Source: Chlorops oryzae (lineage: Eukaryota > Arthropoda > Insecta > Diptera > Chloropidae). From it: a DNA stretch of 64,000 nt. The notes below the pieces were generated by a model that had not been told where the DNA came from, made no database searches, and was given only the letters and a program-made list of their open reading frames with translations. Positions 1-11,325 of the stretch are shown one piece after another. Every line of letters begins with the position of its first letter. Position 1 is the first letter of the stretch. A program made the translations under genes and the position numbers. The stretch lies in assembly GCA_020466095.1 (NCBI GenBank), contig CM035806.1, positions 95,177,803 to 95,241,802 on the forward strand, read 5' to 3'.

Positions 1-1526
1 GATGTAAAAATGGTGAAAATTAAATTTCCTTTAAGAAATGTGTTAGGACGTTTATGCTTCAACTTTGTACAATATTTTTATAAATGTAACTTACTTCCCG
101 AGCTCCTCTTTTATTTCGTAATTGTCCGAAAAACGCGTACAGGCTGCAGGAGCAGCCATCGCGATTGCACACTTGAGAAAATCTATTTCGGCACTCGTAT
201 AGCTGGACTTTTGAAAATGCTAGTTCCGACAAATTAAATTCGCAAATATTCAACAGTTCTCTTCTTGATCTGAAAACAAAAGATTTTTCATTTAAATATA
301 AGTCTAAGGTCACGAAATCGTAGAAATTTATAATATAACATTTATATTATCTGTTTTTATTAATGTATTAATGCATACAAGAATAAAACATAATCAACAA
401 ATAACATCTATGGCGATTTGAATATATGTACTTGTGGAGTGTGCAAAGTAATTTGGCATTTTCTTATTCGTGAGCTCACGTAGCAAAACAATTTCGTTTA
501 TAGCTGTGGGTAAACGAACAAAAAATAAAAAAAATATACAAGAGACAGAACAATCCCTAAATATTGACTAAATTCATTTAAATCTTACTCTTTGCGGTGG
601 TAAGTGCTGCCAAGAGCATCTTCCTATTTTTCCCTACATTGCTGAACTTTTTCCCCCCCGTTTCACTGAATGCACACGAGTCTAATAGGTTTTCCAAACT
701 ACATAGCACATTACTTGGAACAAATGCGCATAACGCAGTGATTTTCAATTGAAGCTTTAAAATCGCTTTAAAAACCTAATTTCTAAATGTTTGAGATTTG
801 AAACAATATGAAATTTAATGAATTCTCCTAAATAAAGGAAAATTATTGCATGAAATATTTTAAAGTTACGCCAAAAGAAAACAAAATTCTGCGTCTTATT
901 TCAAAAAAGAATTTTTCACATTTGCTATGCTGAATACAAGTGATTAAACAAAAAAATTATGAGTGTGTTTTAAAAACCTATTTTTCCTGAAGTGAAATCA
1001 AAAAAAAAATTATAAGATATGTACCACAAATTTGAATTAAATTAATCGAGGATTTTGAAAAATATTAGAAAAGTTTGTGTTAATAGGACCTTTTTCATAC
1101 CAAAATGGGTCCCAAAGTAAAAAAATAGAATTTTTTTCAGAATTTTTGACTTTGACCGCTTATTTAACCATCAATGGCTTCAATTCTTACCATGAATTTA
1201 ATTTTGCCTAAAAGCCCATAGAATTGGCTTTCAAACCGGTTAACAGTTTTTTTTTCTACGATGAACCGTTATCGTGGGAGAATTTTTTTTCTCGACTTAC
1301 TGCCTAAAAATTTTAAGGCCCTATAACTCCTCAAGGGTGCATTTGCAACCCCCCCTCCCTTATGATTTTTGGTTCGTCTTGACCCCCTCTATCACCACCC
1401 TTCGGATGTACACCGCTATGGGAAACACCCTGTATATTGCGAAGCGAGGCGAGCAGGATACGAAGTCCCCCAGTCACAGTAGCGTAAATTATTATTCTGA
1501 TATGTGATTTTAAAGGCTCAGTTAAT
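1..1526. other. AT-rich non-coding sequence
   Basis: There is no supported gene here. A short stretch at 1350-1440 (runs of C, CCCTCTATCACC, then ACACCCTGTATA) resembles the complement of the 160-170-bp repeat at 22391-22853, so it is probably a decayed relative. The remainder shows only AT-rich sequence with homopolymer runs. Confidence 0.4.
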
Positions 1527-1690
1527 CTTGATTGAACGTAACTTAACTTAACTTAACTTAGTGAAATCTGTTTTCCACAGATTCTTATCTTAAGTCAAAT
1601 TAAGTTTTCAGTGACTGATCCCATATAAAATGAACTATACATATCAACTCAGCTGATTAAATAAGTAAAGTTAGGTTACGTTCAATCAAG
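1527..1690. mobile_element. Short MITE with 23-bp terminal inverted repeats
   Basis: CTTGATTGAACGTAACTTAA at 1527 is mirrored by the complement of the sequence ending ACGTTCAATCAAG at 1690, over 23 bp with one mismatch. The left arm continues into a CTTAA repeat. No target duplication is clear, so the superfamily is unknown. Confidence 0.5.
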
Positions 1691-2354
1691 AGAGAAAAAA
1701 ATAATTTATTTTATGGGAAAAACCAACGCTTCAGTTGGTTTGTCTTCATGCGTTCCCAACGTTTTTTTCTGTGAGTTAATCAAGGCCAGAAGTTCCCAGC
1801 CTCTCATGACGCGGTCGCCACCTAACAACATTTTAAAAATTTTATCGTTCTTCACCCGATCCCAGCATCAATTGAAAGACTCAGTCTGAACTTTTCGTCG
1901 TAAGGAAAATAAGGAACAACTTGGATCTGCTGAAAAAAACAAAATTAAGCAAATCGGAACGAAATAAGAAAATGTAACATCAGTTCAATAACTATCATGG
2001 CGTGAAGGAACGCAAATATACAGTGGGAACCAGTTTTTGCGAAATTATTCACGCGAATCACAACGGAATGGTTTCCTGGGAAAATCACGAAAATCATCGG
2101 GAATGTAAATAACGAAGTCGAAATAGACAACATTCCACATTTTCGCGATCTACGGTCCCATGCGAACCTTTCTGCGTCCTCGTTATACCGATTAATTTAA
2201 TTTTTCAAATGATTTCTTAATTGGTTATTTTCAGTTAGACCGTCTACATAGCTCTTTAACTGGCAATATGAACACCAATCCAGATGTTGCATTGCCGCCT
2301 GTAACCGATATCTCATCGCTTCCAACCGCACCATGATCATGGAGACACAGACCC

Positions 2355-2523
2355 TGTAGATTGCGAGAGTGATCCACCCGCAGCAACAGACAACGCATCA
2401 ACTACTCCGATTCAAAATATTTCAACGGAGCCACGCCGCTCTAAACGACAGCTGCGATCCCCAGTTTGGACCGCGGACTACCATCTTTCTAAAAGAAGAA
2501 TAGATGTTGTGATAACCGAATAA
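2355..2523 (+). pseudogene. C-terminal tail of a retroelement polyprotein (fragment)
   Basis: One frame ends T-E-P-R-R-S-K-R-Q-L-R-S-P-V-W, a further 17 residues and then a stop. A basic R-R-S-K-R motif followed by P-V is typical of the C-termini of gypsy- and copia-type integrases in flies. Upstream sequence from 2270 has an ATG-led stretch broken by stops and shifts of frame. The hAT element at 2558 inserted just downstream. Assignment to a superfamily is not possible. Confidence 0.35.
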
Positions 2524-2557
2524 ATGCTTACTGGGATATATAAATATATGCAGTTAT

Positions 2558-4740
2558 CAGGCCCGTGCGCACGGGGGGATTTTGGGTGTTAAAACCCCCC
2601 CCCCCCCCCATTGAGAATAAGAATTATAAATATTATATATAAAACGAAAAAGGAAATTTCGCACAATGGGCCAAGCTGATGCAAGAAGAATTGCATGAGC
2701 TGTCGCGTACTCGGCAACTCGTGCAAATACTTGATATAAAATAATTGGCAAATACTCCAAATAGTTCCCATTTTAATTTTTTGTACTTTGATAGAAATTT
2801 TTCATGATAGACTATTAGCACCTAGAAATTTGAAAATTCTCCGGCAGAAATTTCAATTGAGGTAACTGATCCAAATAAGGAAATGCGATCCAAATAAAAA
2901 CATTCGAAATCAATTCGATTTCAATATAAATTTATTTGTCCAGATGAACATGAAGATTCTCCTGCGGTCAATGATGGCAATTTCAGAGCACTGTTAAGGT
3001 TACAAGCAAAAAATAATATAAACTTGGCAGATGTCCTTAAACAAGCACCGAAAAATGCTATGTACATAAGCAACCGAATTCAAAATGAAATAATCTCTCT
3101 TTGTCACAAGTATAATTGTAATTTCAACATCGATAAAATCAACAAATCGAAGGGATTTTCTTTGCTTGGAGATGACACGCCAGATATCGGTGGAGTGGAG
3201 CAAGTTTCAATTTGCATTCGATACTTAGATGAAATCGATGCCAATTTAACCATTTGCGAAGATTTTTTGTGCTTCCTTCCTATTGAGGAATTTATTGGGA
3301 AAGGCATAGCAAATGTTTTGATTGATTTCTTAAGAACTTCTGGACTCGATTGCACTTACCTTTTTGGGCAAGGATATGATGGGGCAAAAGCAATGAGCGG
3401 CGAATTTCATGGAGCTCAGGCTTTCGTAAGAAATAATTATCCACTCGCGCTTTATTTGCATTGTGCTGCTCACAGCTTTAACCTGGCGGTCAGCTCTGCT
3501 TGTAATGTTACCGCAATTAAAAACAGCTTGGGAACTCTTCAGGCCATCCACAACTTTTTCGTTTACCCAAAACGCCAGCTTGCTCTACAAAATGCAATTG
3601 CCGAAGATAAAAATTTGAACGAAGACAGGGTGAAGAAATTAAAAAAATTTTGTGCAACAAGATGGGTGGAACAACACGAGTCCGTTGAGACTTATTTACA
3701 TTTACAAGCAGCAGTTATTTGTGCCCTCGAATTAATTTCGACAACTTGGAAGGACTCCACGACTTCATCTGCAGCTTTTCAATTACTCGCAGCTATAAAG
3801 ACACCACATTTTCAGATTTCCATGTTCTCTTTGAGCTCAGTACATTCTTTGACCTTGTCTCTGAGTCGGATAATTCAAGCAAAAAGTCAAGATCTTGCAG
3901 AAGTTGTTGAGTTAGCTGATGCTGCAAGAAAAGAATTGCTCGAAAGAAGAGAGAGAGCTTCTGAATATTTCGGAGAAATTTTTGAGAAGGCGTACACCGT
4001 CGGCAAGGAGCATGATATCGAATTGCGAAAGCCTCGGTTAACTGCGAAACAAACACATCGCAACAACGTCGTCACTGATTCAGTTGAGGATCACTTTCGC
4101 ATAACCATATACGTACCATACCTTGATACTTTCATCGCTCATCTTCATGATAGGTTCCTCAATCATCGCAATATCCTATCAAATTTCGATTGCCTGTTCC
4201 CAAATAAAATGAAAGCACTCAATGTAGAGTCTTGTGTTCAATTATTTACACAATACTCTTCTATCTTGCACAATGATAGTCCTAACTTCTGGATCAGTGA
4301 AGTTCAACTTTGGCATCGGCGAATTTCTGGAATGGATATAAAAAATTCACTTGATGCGCTTGATATTTGCAATGCAGATGCATTTCCGAACATCCATCAA
4401 ATCCTCCGCATAATGGCAATTTTACCCGTTACTACTGCTACAAATGAAAGGTCTTTCTCAACATTGCGTCGTCTTAAAACATACCTCAGATCGACTATGT
4501 CTGAAGATCGACTAAATGGCCTAGCCTCACTGAATATACATCGTGAGGTTGAAATTGACGTGGAAACGATTTTGGAAGACTTTTTTTCTGTGCCTCGAAG
4601 GGTTTCTTTGTTGCATGAAACTCACCAAAACTGAATTGTTATAATAAAGTCATTGAAATCGTTACTCTTGATTTTTAACCAATAGTTTTGATTAATAGAA
4701 AAAAAACCCCCCCCTTGGGCAATTCCTGCGCACGGGCCTG
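2558..4740 (+). mobile_element. Complete hAT transposon
   Basis: The element starts CAGGCCCGTGCGCACGG and ends with the complement of CAGGCCCGTGCGCAGG (14 bp identical from the tip). It is flanked on both sides by the perfect 8-bp duplication GCAGTTAT (2550-2557 and 4741-4748), the length expected of hAT elements. Runs of C lie just inside both ends. It carries one long transposase frame. A perfect duplication and open frame suggest a relatively young insertion. The element is 2183 bp. Confidence 0.9.
2937..4634 (+). CDS. hAT-family transposase (N-terminal zinc finger not visible)
   Basis: The clearest part starts near 3024 (536 codons), but the same frame is open further upstream, where D-E-H-E-D-S-P and N-D-G-N-F-R match the block normally preceding it in P52rIPK/ZMYM-like hAT proteins. 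Counting from 3024, the catalytic-fold motifs are G-D-D-T-P-D-I near residues 49-55, G-Q-G-Y-D-G with Asp119, the R-W of A-T-R-W-V-E, and the C-terminal hATC block T-N-E-R-S-F-S-T-L-R-R-L-K (Glu is the third acidic residue). There is no stop inside. The usual TTF/BED zinc finger is missing, so a first exon or a deletion upstream is possible; a donor-like GAGGTAACT at about 2858 and an acceptor-like TTTGTCCAG at 2943 would allow an intron. AATAAA lies about 7 nt after the stop. Confidence 0.85.
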   Translation, partial: CPDEHEDSPAVNDGNFRALLRLQAKNNINLADVLKQAPKNAMYISNRIQNEIISLCHKYNCNFNIDKINKSKGFSLLGDDTPDIGGVEQVSICIRYLDEIDANLTICEDFLCFLPIEEFIGKGIANVLIDFLRTSGLDCTYLFGQGYDGAKAMSGEFHGAQAFVRNNYPLALYLHCAAHSFNLAVSSACNVTAIKNSLGTLQAIHNFFVYPKRQLALQNAIAEDKNLNEDRVKKLKKFCATRWVEQHESVETYLHLQAAVICALELISTTWKDSTTSSAAFQLLAAIKTPHFQISMFSLSSVHSLTLSLSRIIQAKSQDLAEVVELADAARKELLERRERASEYFGEIFEKAYTVGKEHDIELRKPRLTAKQTHRNNVVTDSVEDHFRITIYVPYLDTFIAHLHDRFLNHRNILSNFDCLFPNKMKALNVESCVQLFTQYSSILHNDSPNFWISEVQLWHRRISGMDIKNSLDALDICNADAFPNIHQILRIMAILPVTTATNERSFSTLRRLKTYLRSTMSEDRLNGLASLNIHREVEIDVETILEDFFSVPRRVSLLHETHQN

Positions 4741-5080
4741 GCAGTTATCGTTTTATCTTTGTATTAGTGATCGTAATTGTATGTGCAGCGGGTTGTAAGC
4801 CAGGGTTCGGACTATACTTCGATCGGAGTAGATCTACTCCGTTTTTTTTTGAATTTTTGAAATCTACTCCGCCACTACCGATATACCTGAAATCTACTCC
4901 GATTTTTTCACTTCACCAAACTCAAAATAATTTTGTCTATGTCACGATTTAGACGTAATGAGAACGAGTTTTTTGTGTTCCCTCGTTCGCAAACAAATTG
5001 TTGTTTTCCATACAGATGTTCCTGTATCGAAATCTTGACTGATGTAGATAAAATAATATTATATGTAAATGTAAGAACGC
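4741..5080. other. Non-coding sequence with repeated CTACTCCG words
   Basis: A tip-like CAGGGTTCGGACTATAC begins near 4801 and is followed by three copies of ATCTACTCCG. No matching right end was found. Nothing coding is visible. Confidence 0.3.
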
Positions 5081-5582
5081 GTGGGCGTTAATGGGTTAAT
5101 CGATCTTTTGATGATTTTCATCATATTGCACGGATGGTATCAGGGACACGTGAAGCTAGTTGTTTGTACGGATCAACGCTCAGAGGATCTGTTGGGTAAA
5201 GTCTGGCCCGGCGCAAAATTCCATCCACCACAAATGACCAGATTCCGAGCCATACTTGGAAGGCGATGAAGGTTGGTGAACCCAGCAGCAGCATGCGTGA
5301 GGTGCTCATTGTGTTGCATGAAGGGTCCTCACGCGATTGCTGGAGAGAAAATGTGTGGTTAACTACGTGTTAGGGTCGCCCAAACTTCAAATCTATAAAA
5401 GCGACAAATGTAGCAACGCGACAGACAGCTCCAACTCTTTACTCCAATAACGGATGCAACACTGCCTCGACCTTCGACCTATCGGAAGACATCGCTTTTC
5501 TCCAGGAACCAAGGATCTGTTACGAGTGGTTTGTGGATTGAACTCTCCAGGATTCACTCTGGTATCAACTGGTATAGGTAAG
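5081..5582 (+). pseudogene. LOA-type LINE fragment: ORF1 tail and start of ORF2
   Basis: A 62-codon frame (5081-5269) carries V-C-T-D-Q-R-S-E-D-L-L and W-P-G-A-K-F, resembling the DUF4780-like block of LINE ORF1 proteins. The LOA element at 34.3-39.05 kb has the same block (C-K-N-Q-H-T-K-R-W-L and W-P-G-A-K-L). Sequence after 5270 fits a decayed start of the endonuclease ORF, with stops. The fragment is interrupted at 5582 by an LTR element and resumes at 6687 in a frame that reads across the insertion point. Confidence 0.5.
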
Positions 5583-5995
5583 TGTTGTAAGTTACAACAT
5601 ACGAGTACTCACTGTGTTACCCAAACAGAAATTAGAACTGGAACGCAGAAGTAGGTCAGCGATAATGAGAACGAAGACTACGTCAGCACCAGCTGATATA
5701 CGAAGTCATAGAAATTGGGCTATAGTTGATTCCACAACAGTAGTTCATCATTGCGGAAGTGTTCCAGATATGGCGGGAAAGTGCAGCCTAAGCACTTTCT
5801 CCTCATAAAAGGGAAGCATCAACATCGACAAGCGAACTCTTGATTAAGTATTCAAAGTCTCAACTTCGGTGCACGTACTCACCCAAGGGCCACGACAGCG
5901 GAGCGTAGACTTAAGTGTTAGACAGGGAATTAGGGAAGTCCTTTCGAGTCAAATAGGAGATAGAGTAGGATTGAAACATTGTAAATTAAAGTAAT
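5583..5995 (+). repeat. 5' LTR, truncated
   Basis: It matches the 3' LTR but lacks about 125 bp after position 5617 and the last ~110 bp of the LTR. It keeps a TATAAAAG-like box (ATAAAAGGGAAG near 5806). Its right edge is approximate. Confidence 0.65.
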
Positions 5996-6030
5996 AACGA
6001 TAAACGCGACTTCATCAAAAGGAGGAGGGA

Positions 6031-6686
6031 TGTTGTGAGTTACAACATACGAGTACTCACTGTACTACCTAGCGTGAACTGACCGACAGAAAGAGTCAAC
6101 CGTTTTTGCAAGACCAGCGCATAACAGACAGAAGCGATCAAAAGAAATGCAACGACCGAAGACGATGACGCAATATCGTCACCAAAGCAGAATTAGAGTT
6201 GGAACGCAGAAGTAGGTCAGCGATAATGAGAACGACGACTACGTCAGCACCAGCTAATATACGAAGTTATGGAGAAAAGCGAAATTGGGCAATAGGCGAT
6301 TGCACAACAGCAGTTCATCATTGCGGAAGTGTTCCAGATTTGGCGAGAAAGTGCAGCCTAAGCAATTTCTCCTTATAAAAGGGAAGAATCAACATCGACA
6401 AGGGGACTCTTGATTTAGTATTCAAAGTCTCAACTCCGGTGCACGTACTCACCCAAGGGCCACGACAGCGGAGCGTAGACTTAATTGTTAGACAGGGAAT
6501 TAGGGAAGTCCTTTCTAGTTAAATAGGAGCTAGAGTAGGGTAAAATAATGTAATTGAAATAATAAGTAATTAATAAAAGGAATTAACTGAATTCACTGTG
6601 TCCGGGTTTTTATTTATAAAGGATATTTAGGTTTGTGTATTAGTCTGGAGGAGCCAGACTGATACATCCCGCTAATAACCACAACA
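6031..6686 (+). repeat. 3' LTR, full length (656 bp)
   Basis: It runs from TGTTGTGAG after the purine tract to CACAACA, so its tips are a 7-bp inverted repeat. TATAAAAGGGAAG near 6376 is the likely promoter, and AATTAATAAAAGG near 6570 may serve polyadenylation. Confidence 0.8.
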
Positions 6687-7104
6687 TAAGGTACGAGCAT
6701 GTATCCTAATTAAGAATAAAACTGACGTAATTGTCCTCAACAGGTTCTGTGATAACGACAACGAAAGCATAGCGATAGAATAAGGGGTTCGCCTTTGTGG
6801 ATCGCGTCATGCTACATTGCACATGACCACGGGCCTAACGCTTCGACCAACCTTGTAAAGGAGTTGACGATAGAGGCCAACCGAACACTGCTATCATAAT
6901 AGGTGCGGATGCCAACACTCTTTGATATCGTAGGTGAAGAACCTTACTTTCTGACCTCTAATCGAAGCGAGGTCTTAGATCTCACATTAATAAGCGAACA
7001 GAAGAAGGTCTCCACAGACTGCTCTCTATCGGACCAATGATATATTACATTTGAAATTGCGGGCTTGGACACTAAAACTTCAACAATGTTTATGAAAAGG
7101 AAGA
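6687..7104 (+). pseudogene. LOA-type LINE endonuclease fragment
   Basis: The frame that reads through the LTR insertion point gives V-R-A-C-I-L-I-K-N-K-T-D, typical of the LOA/R1/Jockey-type apurinic endonuclease. After frameshifts come G-A-D-A-N-T (active-site Asp and Asn) and S-N-R-S-E-V-L-D-L-T-L (near 6955-6985), then a C-S-L-S-D-Q block where functional copies have S-D-H. It is clearly dead, with stops and frameshifts. A MITE interrupts it at about 7105. Confidence 0.6.
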
Positions 7105-7673
7105 CAGTGAAAGCTGTCCTTGCGGACAGCTGCTATAAGCGGACAGTTCCCATAAGCCGACAGTTCCCATTAGCGGACATCTCCAATAAGCGGTCAAGTT
7201 TCCAATATACAAGTTTTTTTTTCAAAGGTTTTAATACAAAACACGCTCCAATAAGTGTACGTTCTGATAAGCGGACACGGACACATGATTTGGACATTTT
7301 TGATACTTTGTGTTCTAAAAGAATCTCCCATAAACGGACACAAATCAGCCTTCAACGAAAAAACTAACGGGTAGGTATGTAAAACCGAACATATAAGCTG
7401 GGTATTAAAACATTCAATGTGAGACTGTGACACAGTTAAAGAAAAAAAGACTCTAATATATTCACCGCCTTATAGTGATCATCTGTCGTATTTGAGTAAG
7501 TTTGCAAGTATTACTCCAAAATTGACAATGCATTACATACTTCGGTCTCTGAAGTTATTTTATTTTACATTATTATGTAAAATAAAGCATTTTTGTCGTA
7601 CTCTCCCAAAAGCGAACATCTCCCATGAGCAGACAAAAAGGCCGTGACTGTCCGCTTATGGGATATTTCACTG
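7105..7673. mobile_element. Pogo/Tigger-like MITE with repeated ATAAGCGGACA words
   Basis: The ends are CAGTGAAA (7105) and TTTCACTG (7673). Several subterminal copies of (C)CATAAGCGGACAG or close variants occur on both strands near each end. TA follows the right end, but the left flank is not a clean TA, so the left boundary is approximate. It sits within the LINE fragment. Confidence 0.5.
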
Positions 7674-7833
7674 TACTGATTGCGAGAAGTTTCATTCCTT
7701 CCAAAAGTCTAAAGTTAATCCGTTACCTATACTTATCCAAAGTATAGAGGTCTTAGTTATAGCGTTTAACACCTTAACTTCGGCCTAACTGGTAGAAGCT
7801 AAGTTCGCATGTAATCCCACGGAGTTTCGGAGC
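7674..7833 (+). pseudogene. Short continuation of the LOA-type LINE fragment
   Basis: Beyond the MITE, one frame gives I-L-I-Q-S-I-E-V-L-V-I-A-F-N-T-L and T-S-A, which resembles the linker between endonuclease and reverse transcriptase. Support is weak and depends on its position after the endonuclease fragment. Confidence 0.3.
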
Positions 7834-9044
7834 AGGGCCGTAGCCAGGTAGGGGCATTGAGGGGTAATGTCCTACCTTTAAATACTTATGCCCTACCTTT
7901 ATTATTAACGTACGTAGTGTTTTTTCATATTAGGAAAAAAATAATAAATATTAATTAATTATTGTTCTTCTAGAATAAAAACTTTCGGTGCAGAAAAGAC
8001 TCACCGAATAAGGGACCAAAAAATGCAACAAAAATAGGAATCTGTTGATTCGCTATCAAAGAAAAAGAGAAGTTTAGCTCATATACTTTCACAGTTAAAA
8101 TTGCAAAAACAACTCTCTGTAAGCATATGCATACAACAAACTCAATTTAAAAAAATTATTGTTCATACATATGTATATCGAGAATTCTAATAACCCAGAG
8201 GCAAATGTAAGGTTTGTCAGCTACTTTTTCCCCAAAAGCTTCTATGGACTATAGTGGAATATTTTCGCTGAAAATTAACATTTGTCCTAGGAAATGTAAG
8301 GAATTTTTGTCGTTTATTTTTTGGTTCCCTATCACTAACATCTTCGTTTCAAAAAGGTCGAAATAGTAATGGATAGGTGGTGGATAGGAATTCCACAAAG
8401 AATAAGATATCATTGCATCGTAAGAATTCTTTGAAGAAAATATGCCTATTTAGAAAGTTACATTGAATTTATAAAAATTTCAACTCTTTACGACATAAGT
8501 TTTAATACTGGGATCTTAAAGAGTGTATATATATAAAAATTCTCCAGATATTGGCCTCAAAAATGAGACTCCATTAATAGGGAGTACCTACTATTAAAAT
8601 TCATGAGTTCTGACGATAATTCTATCAGGTAATCAAAACATTGTTTGGTTACTAAGGTTAACCTTTTTTTTATGACGTACAGTAGTTGCGAAATATTTTG
8701 GTAAATGGGATTTTCACTTTTTAGCAACAATTTAATTTAAAATGCTACATGATTTTTATTAATAAAACAATAAAAAAAAAAATTCAAAAAGGAAGTTCTT
8801 ATGAAAAAAAAAAAATTAATTAAATAATGGGAGAAGCTGTTACAAAAAAATTATGAAATTCTTTTTTAATGTGCCTCCAATGTATGCTACTTTCAATTGT
8901 TTACTTGTTGTCATAGATTAATTATTTTATATTATGAATTTTTACTTTTCTTCAAGACAACACATCTTACTTGTAACGATGCTGCACTTCAATTGAGAGA
9001 CTTTATTTAAACAATTTTAAGCCTAGAGGATTTAATATGTGCAT
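7834..9044. other. AT-rich non-coding sequence
   Basis: CAGGGCCGTAGCCAGG at 7833-7848 looks like a hAT terminus, but I found no partner. The rest holds no supported gene. Confidence 0.35.
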
Positions 9045-9470
9045 CAAGTAAGCTTGCACTTTTTCGAATTTCCCGAAAAAAATTATTGTGCTGTAATGTG
9101 CCCAGTTTGTGCTATCATGTGCCGTTTCGAAAAAAAAAAAATTCTTCAAGGGATGCCATTTTTATGAGGAGGTCCTTTTTTTCGTGTCAAGTTAGCTTGC
9201 ACTTTTTCGAATTTTCCAAAAAAGATTATTGTGCTGTAATGTGCCCAGTTTGTGCTATCATGTGCCGTTTCGAAAAAAAAAAATCCTCTAGGGATGCCAT
9301 TTTTATGAGGAGATCCTTTTTTTTTGGTGTCAAGTTAGCTTGCACTTTTTCGAATTTCCCAAAAAAAATTATTGTACTGTAATGTGCCCAGTTTGTGCTA
9401 TCATGTGCCGTTTCGAAAAAAAAATCCTCAAGGGATGCCATTTTTATGAGGAGGTCCTTTTTGTCAAGTC
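9045..9470. repeat. Three tandem copies of a 143-bp unit
   Basis: AGCTTGCACTTTTTCGAATT begins at 9051, 9194 and 9337, exactly 143 bp apart. Each unit also carries TGTGCCCAGTTTGTGCTATC and a GGGATGCCATTTTTATGAGG stretch. Copies differ only at a few bases and in homopolymer length, so the array is recent. The open frame across it is an artefact of the repeat. Confidence 0.9.
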
Positions 9471-11325
9471 AATATAAAAATAGTATTTAGTTCATAAGAA
9501 AAGACTCATGAATAGTAAGGAACAAATTTGGTGTAAGCCGATTGAGGAGTTTTTCAGCCGCTATAAGAAAAAAATCATGTAAGAACGAATTGCCGACTGG
9601 GATACATTGTATATGCATGTCGGTAAACAATAGTGGTACTCATGCAGTTTCGCAAATGCCTTCGCAACTTTTCCCATCGTAAATTTTCATATAAATTTTG
9701 ACAGTTGTGTGACAAATTTCTCATTTCCCACAATTTTCGAAGCTGCATGAGTCCCACTAATAACTGAATTTTAGCCATGAAATTCAACAGTAAAAAATAA
9801 AAAATTGTGTTCGAGTAGCGAATGTGGGGGAGTAATGTTTATATGGGCTAGCAAACGCAAATGCTGCGGCTCCCTGTCAACGTCGACATCAATTCAGGAA
9901 TTATTGAAAGATAATTTACCAAAATTTATATAAAAAATTATTTTAGCTGCGATATTTCAGGAAATAAACGAAAAGGATTTTCGTTTCCAACACAGAAAAT
10001 TAAAGTCCGGAACTGATTTGTTTCAAGCACAGAAAATATAAAAGTCTCAATTAGGTTTTTATGTTTAAATTAAAGATAAGAGTAGGAAAAAAACACTTAA
10101 TTTAGCCGGTAAAAGTAAAAGTCCGAAATATATATGTCGTCGCCTTACTTCCAAAACCTCGTATCTGACATTTTTATGAAATTGGTTTTTTTTAGCTTAT
10201 AAAATAGAGAAACGCATTTTGCCCCACATGGCACTTCCAACTTGCACTGGTTGCTAAGGTATGGCTTGATAAGTGAGTGAAAGTAGCGAAAAATGGCCCT
10301 TCTGACCTCATAGAGGAGCCACAGTTATAGTCGTAGGGTGGCGTTTAGGCTCTTAAAATTTGCATACGGTTTCCACCTTTTTGAATTAGGTCTATCTGCT
10401 TGGCTATTTTATACGGGAATTGAGTTAATGCCCGAAATATGGGGCAAAGTAGAGAAAATTGACCTTTTTTTTACATTTTGGACCATATCTCAGAAACGCT
10501 ACTTAAATTCATCACACCATTTACCTTTTTGGAATGATGGGAGCCCTAAACTAACATAAAATAACAAATAGAAAAAAGTGTATGAAAATTTTTTTGTTAT
10601 TTAGCATTGTGTAATGAGTGTTTTCTTATGACGTTATCACGTAAAACTGTTGTCCGTAAATTGACTTTACAGCCACCAATATTTAAGTCGGATTTAGTTT
10701 AAAGACCGAGCAAAGATGAAATTTTGGCAATTTCGACCTAAAAAATAACATAGTTTAAAGTCAGATCAGTTTTAAGAAAAAAATTTGATCAAAAATAAGT
10801 AAAACTTGACTAAAATAGGTCGATTGCTAGTAAAGTTTCCTTTTTTTGCTTTATGGGTAGAATGAAATTTTTTAAAGGAATAAATACAAAAGTAATAAGC
10901 AAGTATTACAGTATGGGAAAGCCTGTCAAAATGCTATTTGGCTCCAAATGGTGTGGTGAAGTTGAGTAAAAGTCAGCTGACTGTCAAAAATAAGTCGAAG
11001 AATTTGCGATTTTTAAACATGCCGTAGCTTTATATTTTGACCCTTTTTAAGTAAAATTGAAGTTGCAAACAACAAAGTAGAGATGCTCCTTCATTTTAGA
11101 GTACATTTGAGTATCTGCGACCCCAGCAAATCAGTATTCAATATTGCATTTAAATTGAACGACTTCGTCAGCGATGCACAAATACTCTAAGCGCAAAGCT
11201 TTTATCGATGCTGAACCGAGTACTCAAAACAGTTCTTAAAACATAATAAAACCAAATAAAAAGCAAGATAATTCGACATAAAAGGAATTTATATATTTTT
11301 AAAATTCATGTTTCAATTTGAAAAA
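9471..11325. other. AT-rich non-coding sequence
   Basis: No convincing gene, terminal repeat or splice pattern is visible in this stretch. Open frames are short and have no recognisable motifs. Confidence 0.4.

Larger units (their letters stand above)
5583..6686 (+). mobile_element. Internally deleted LTR retrotransposon (gypsy-like) with 4-bp duplication
   Basis: Two related LTRs begin TGTTGT(A/G)AGTTACAACA at 5583 and 6031. A purine tract (AAAAGGAGGAGGGA, 6017-6030) sits directly before the second. The 3' LTR ends CACAACA at 6686. The 4-bp sequence TAAG flanks the whole unit (5579-5582 and 6687-6690), which fixes the ends. Gag, pol and the primer-binding site are absent, so the copy cannot be autonomous. 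Four-bp duplications and TG...CA ends fit the gypsy group. Confidence 0.8.

Noticed and set aside
4801..4818. hAT-like tip CAGGGTTCGGACTATAC
   Set aside because: No matching end or duplication was found.
7833..7848. hAT-like terminus CAGGGCCGTAGCCAGG
   Set aside because: No inverted partner or 8-bp duplication was found in the following 5 kb.
9086..9382. 98-codon frame with repeated C-A-I-M-C-R-F-E-K-K-K blocks
   Set aside because: The 143-bp unit shifts frame between copies and the frame has no start context or homologue; it is a tandem repeat.
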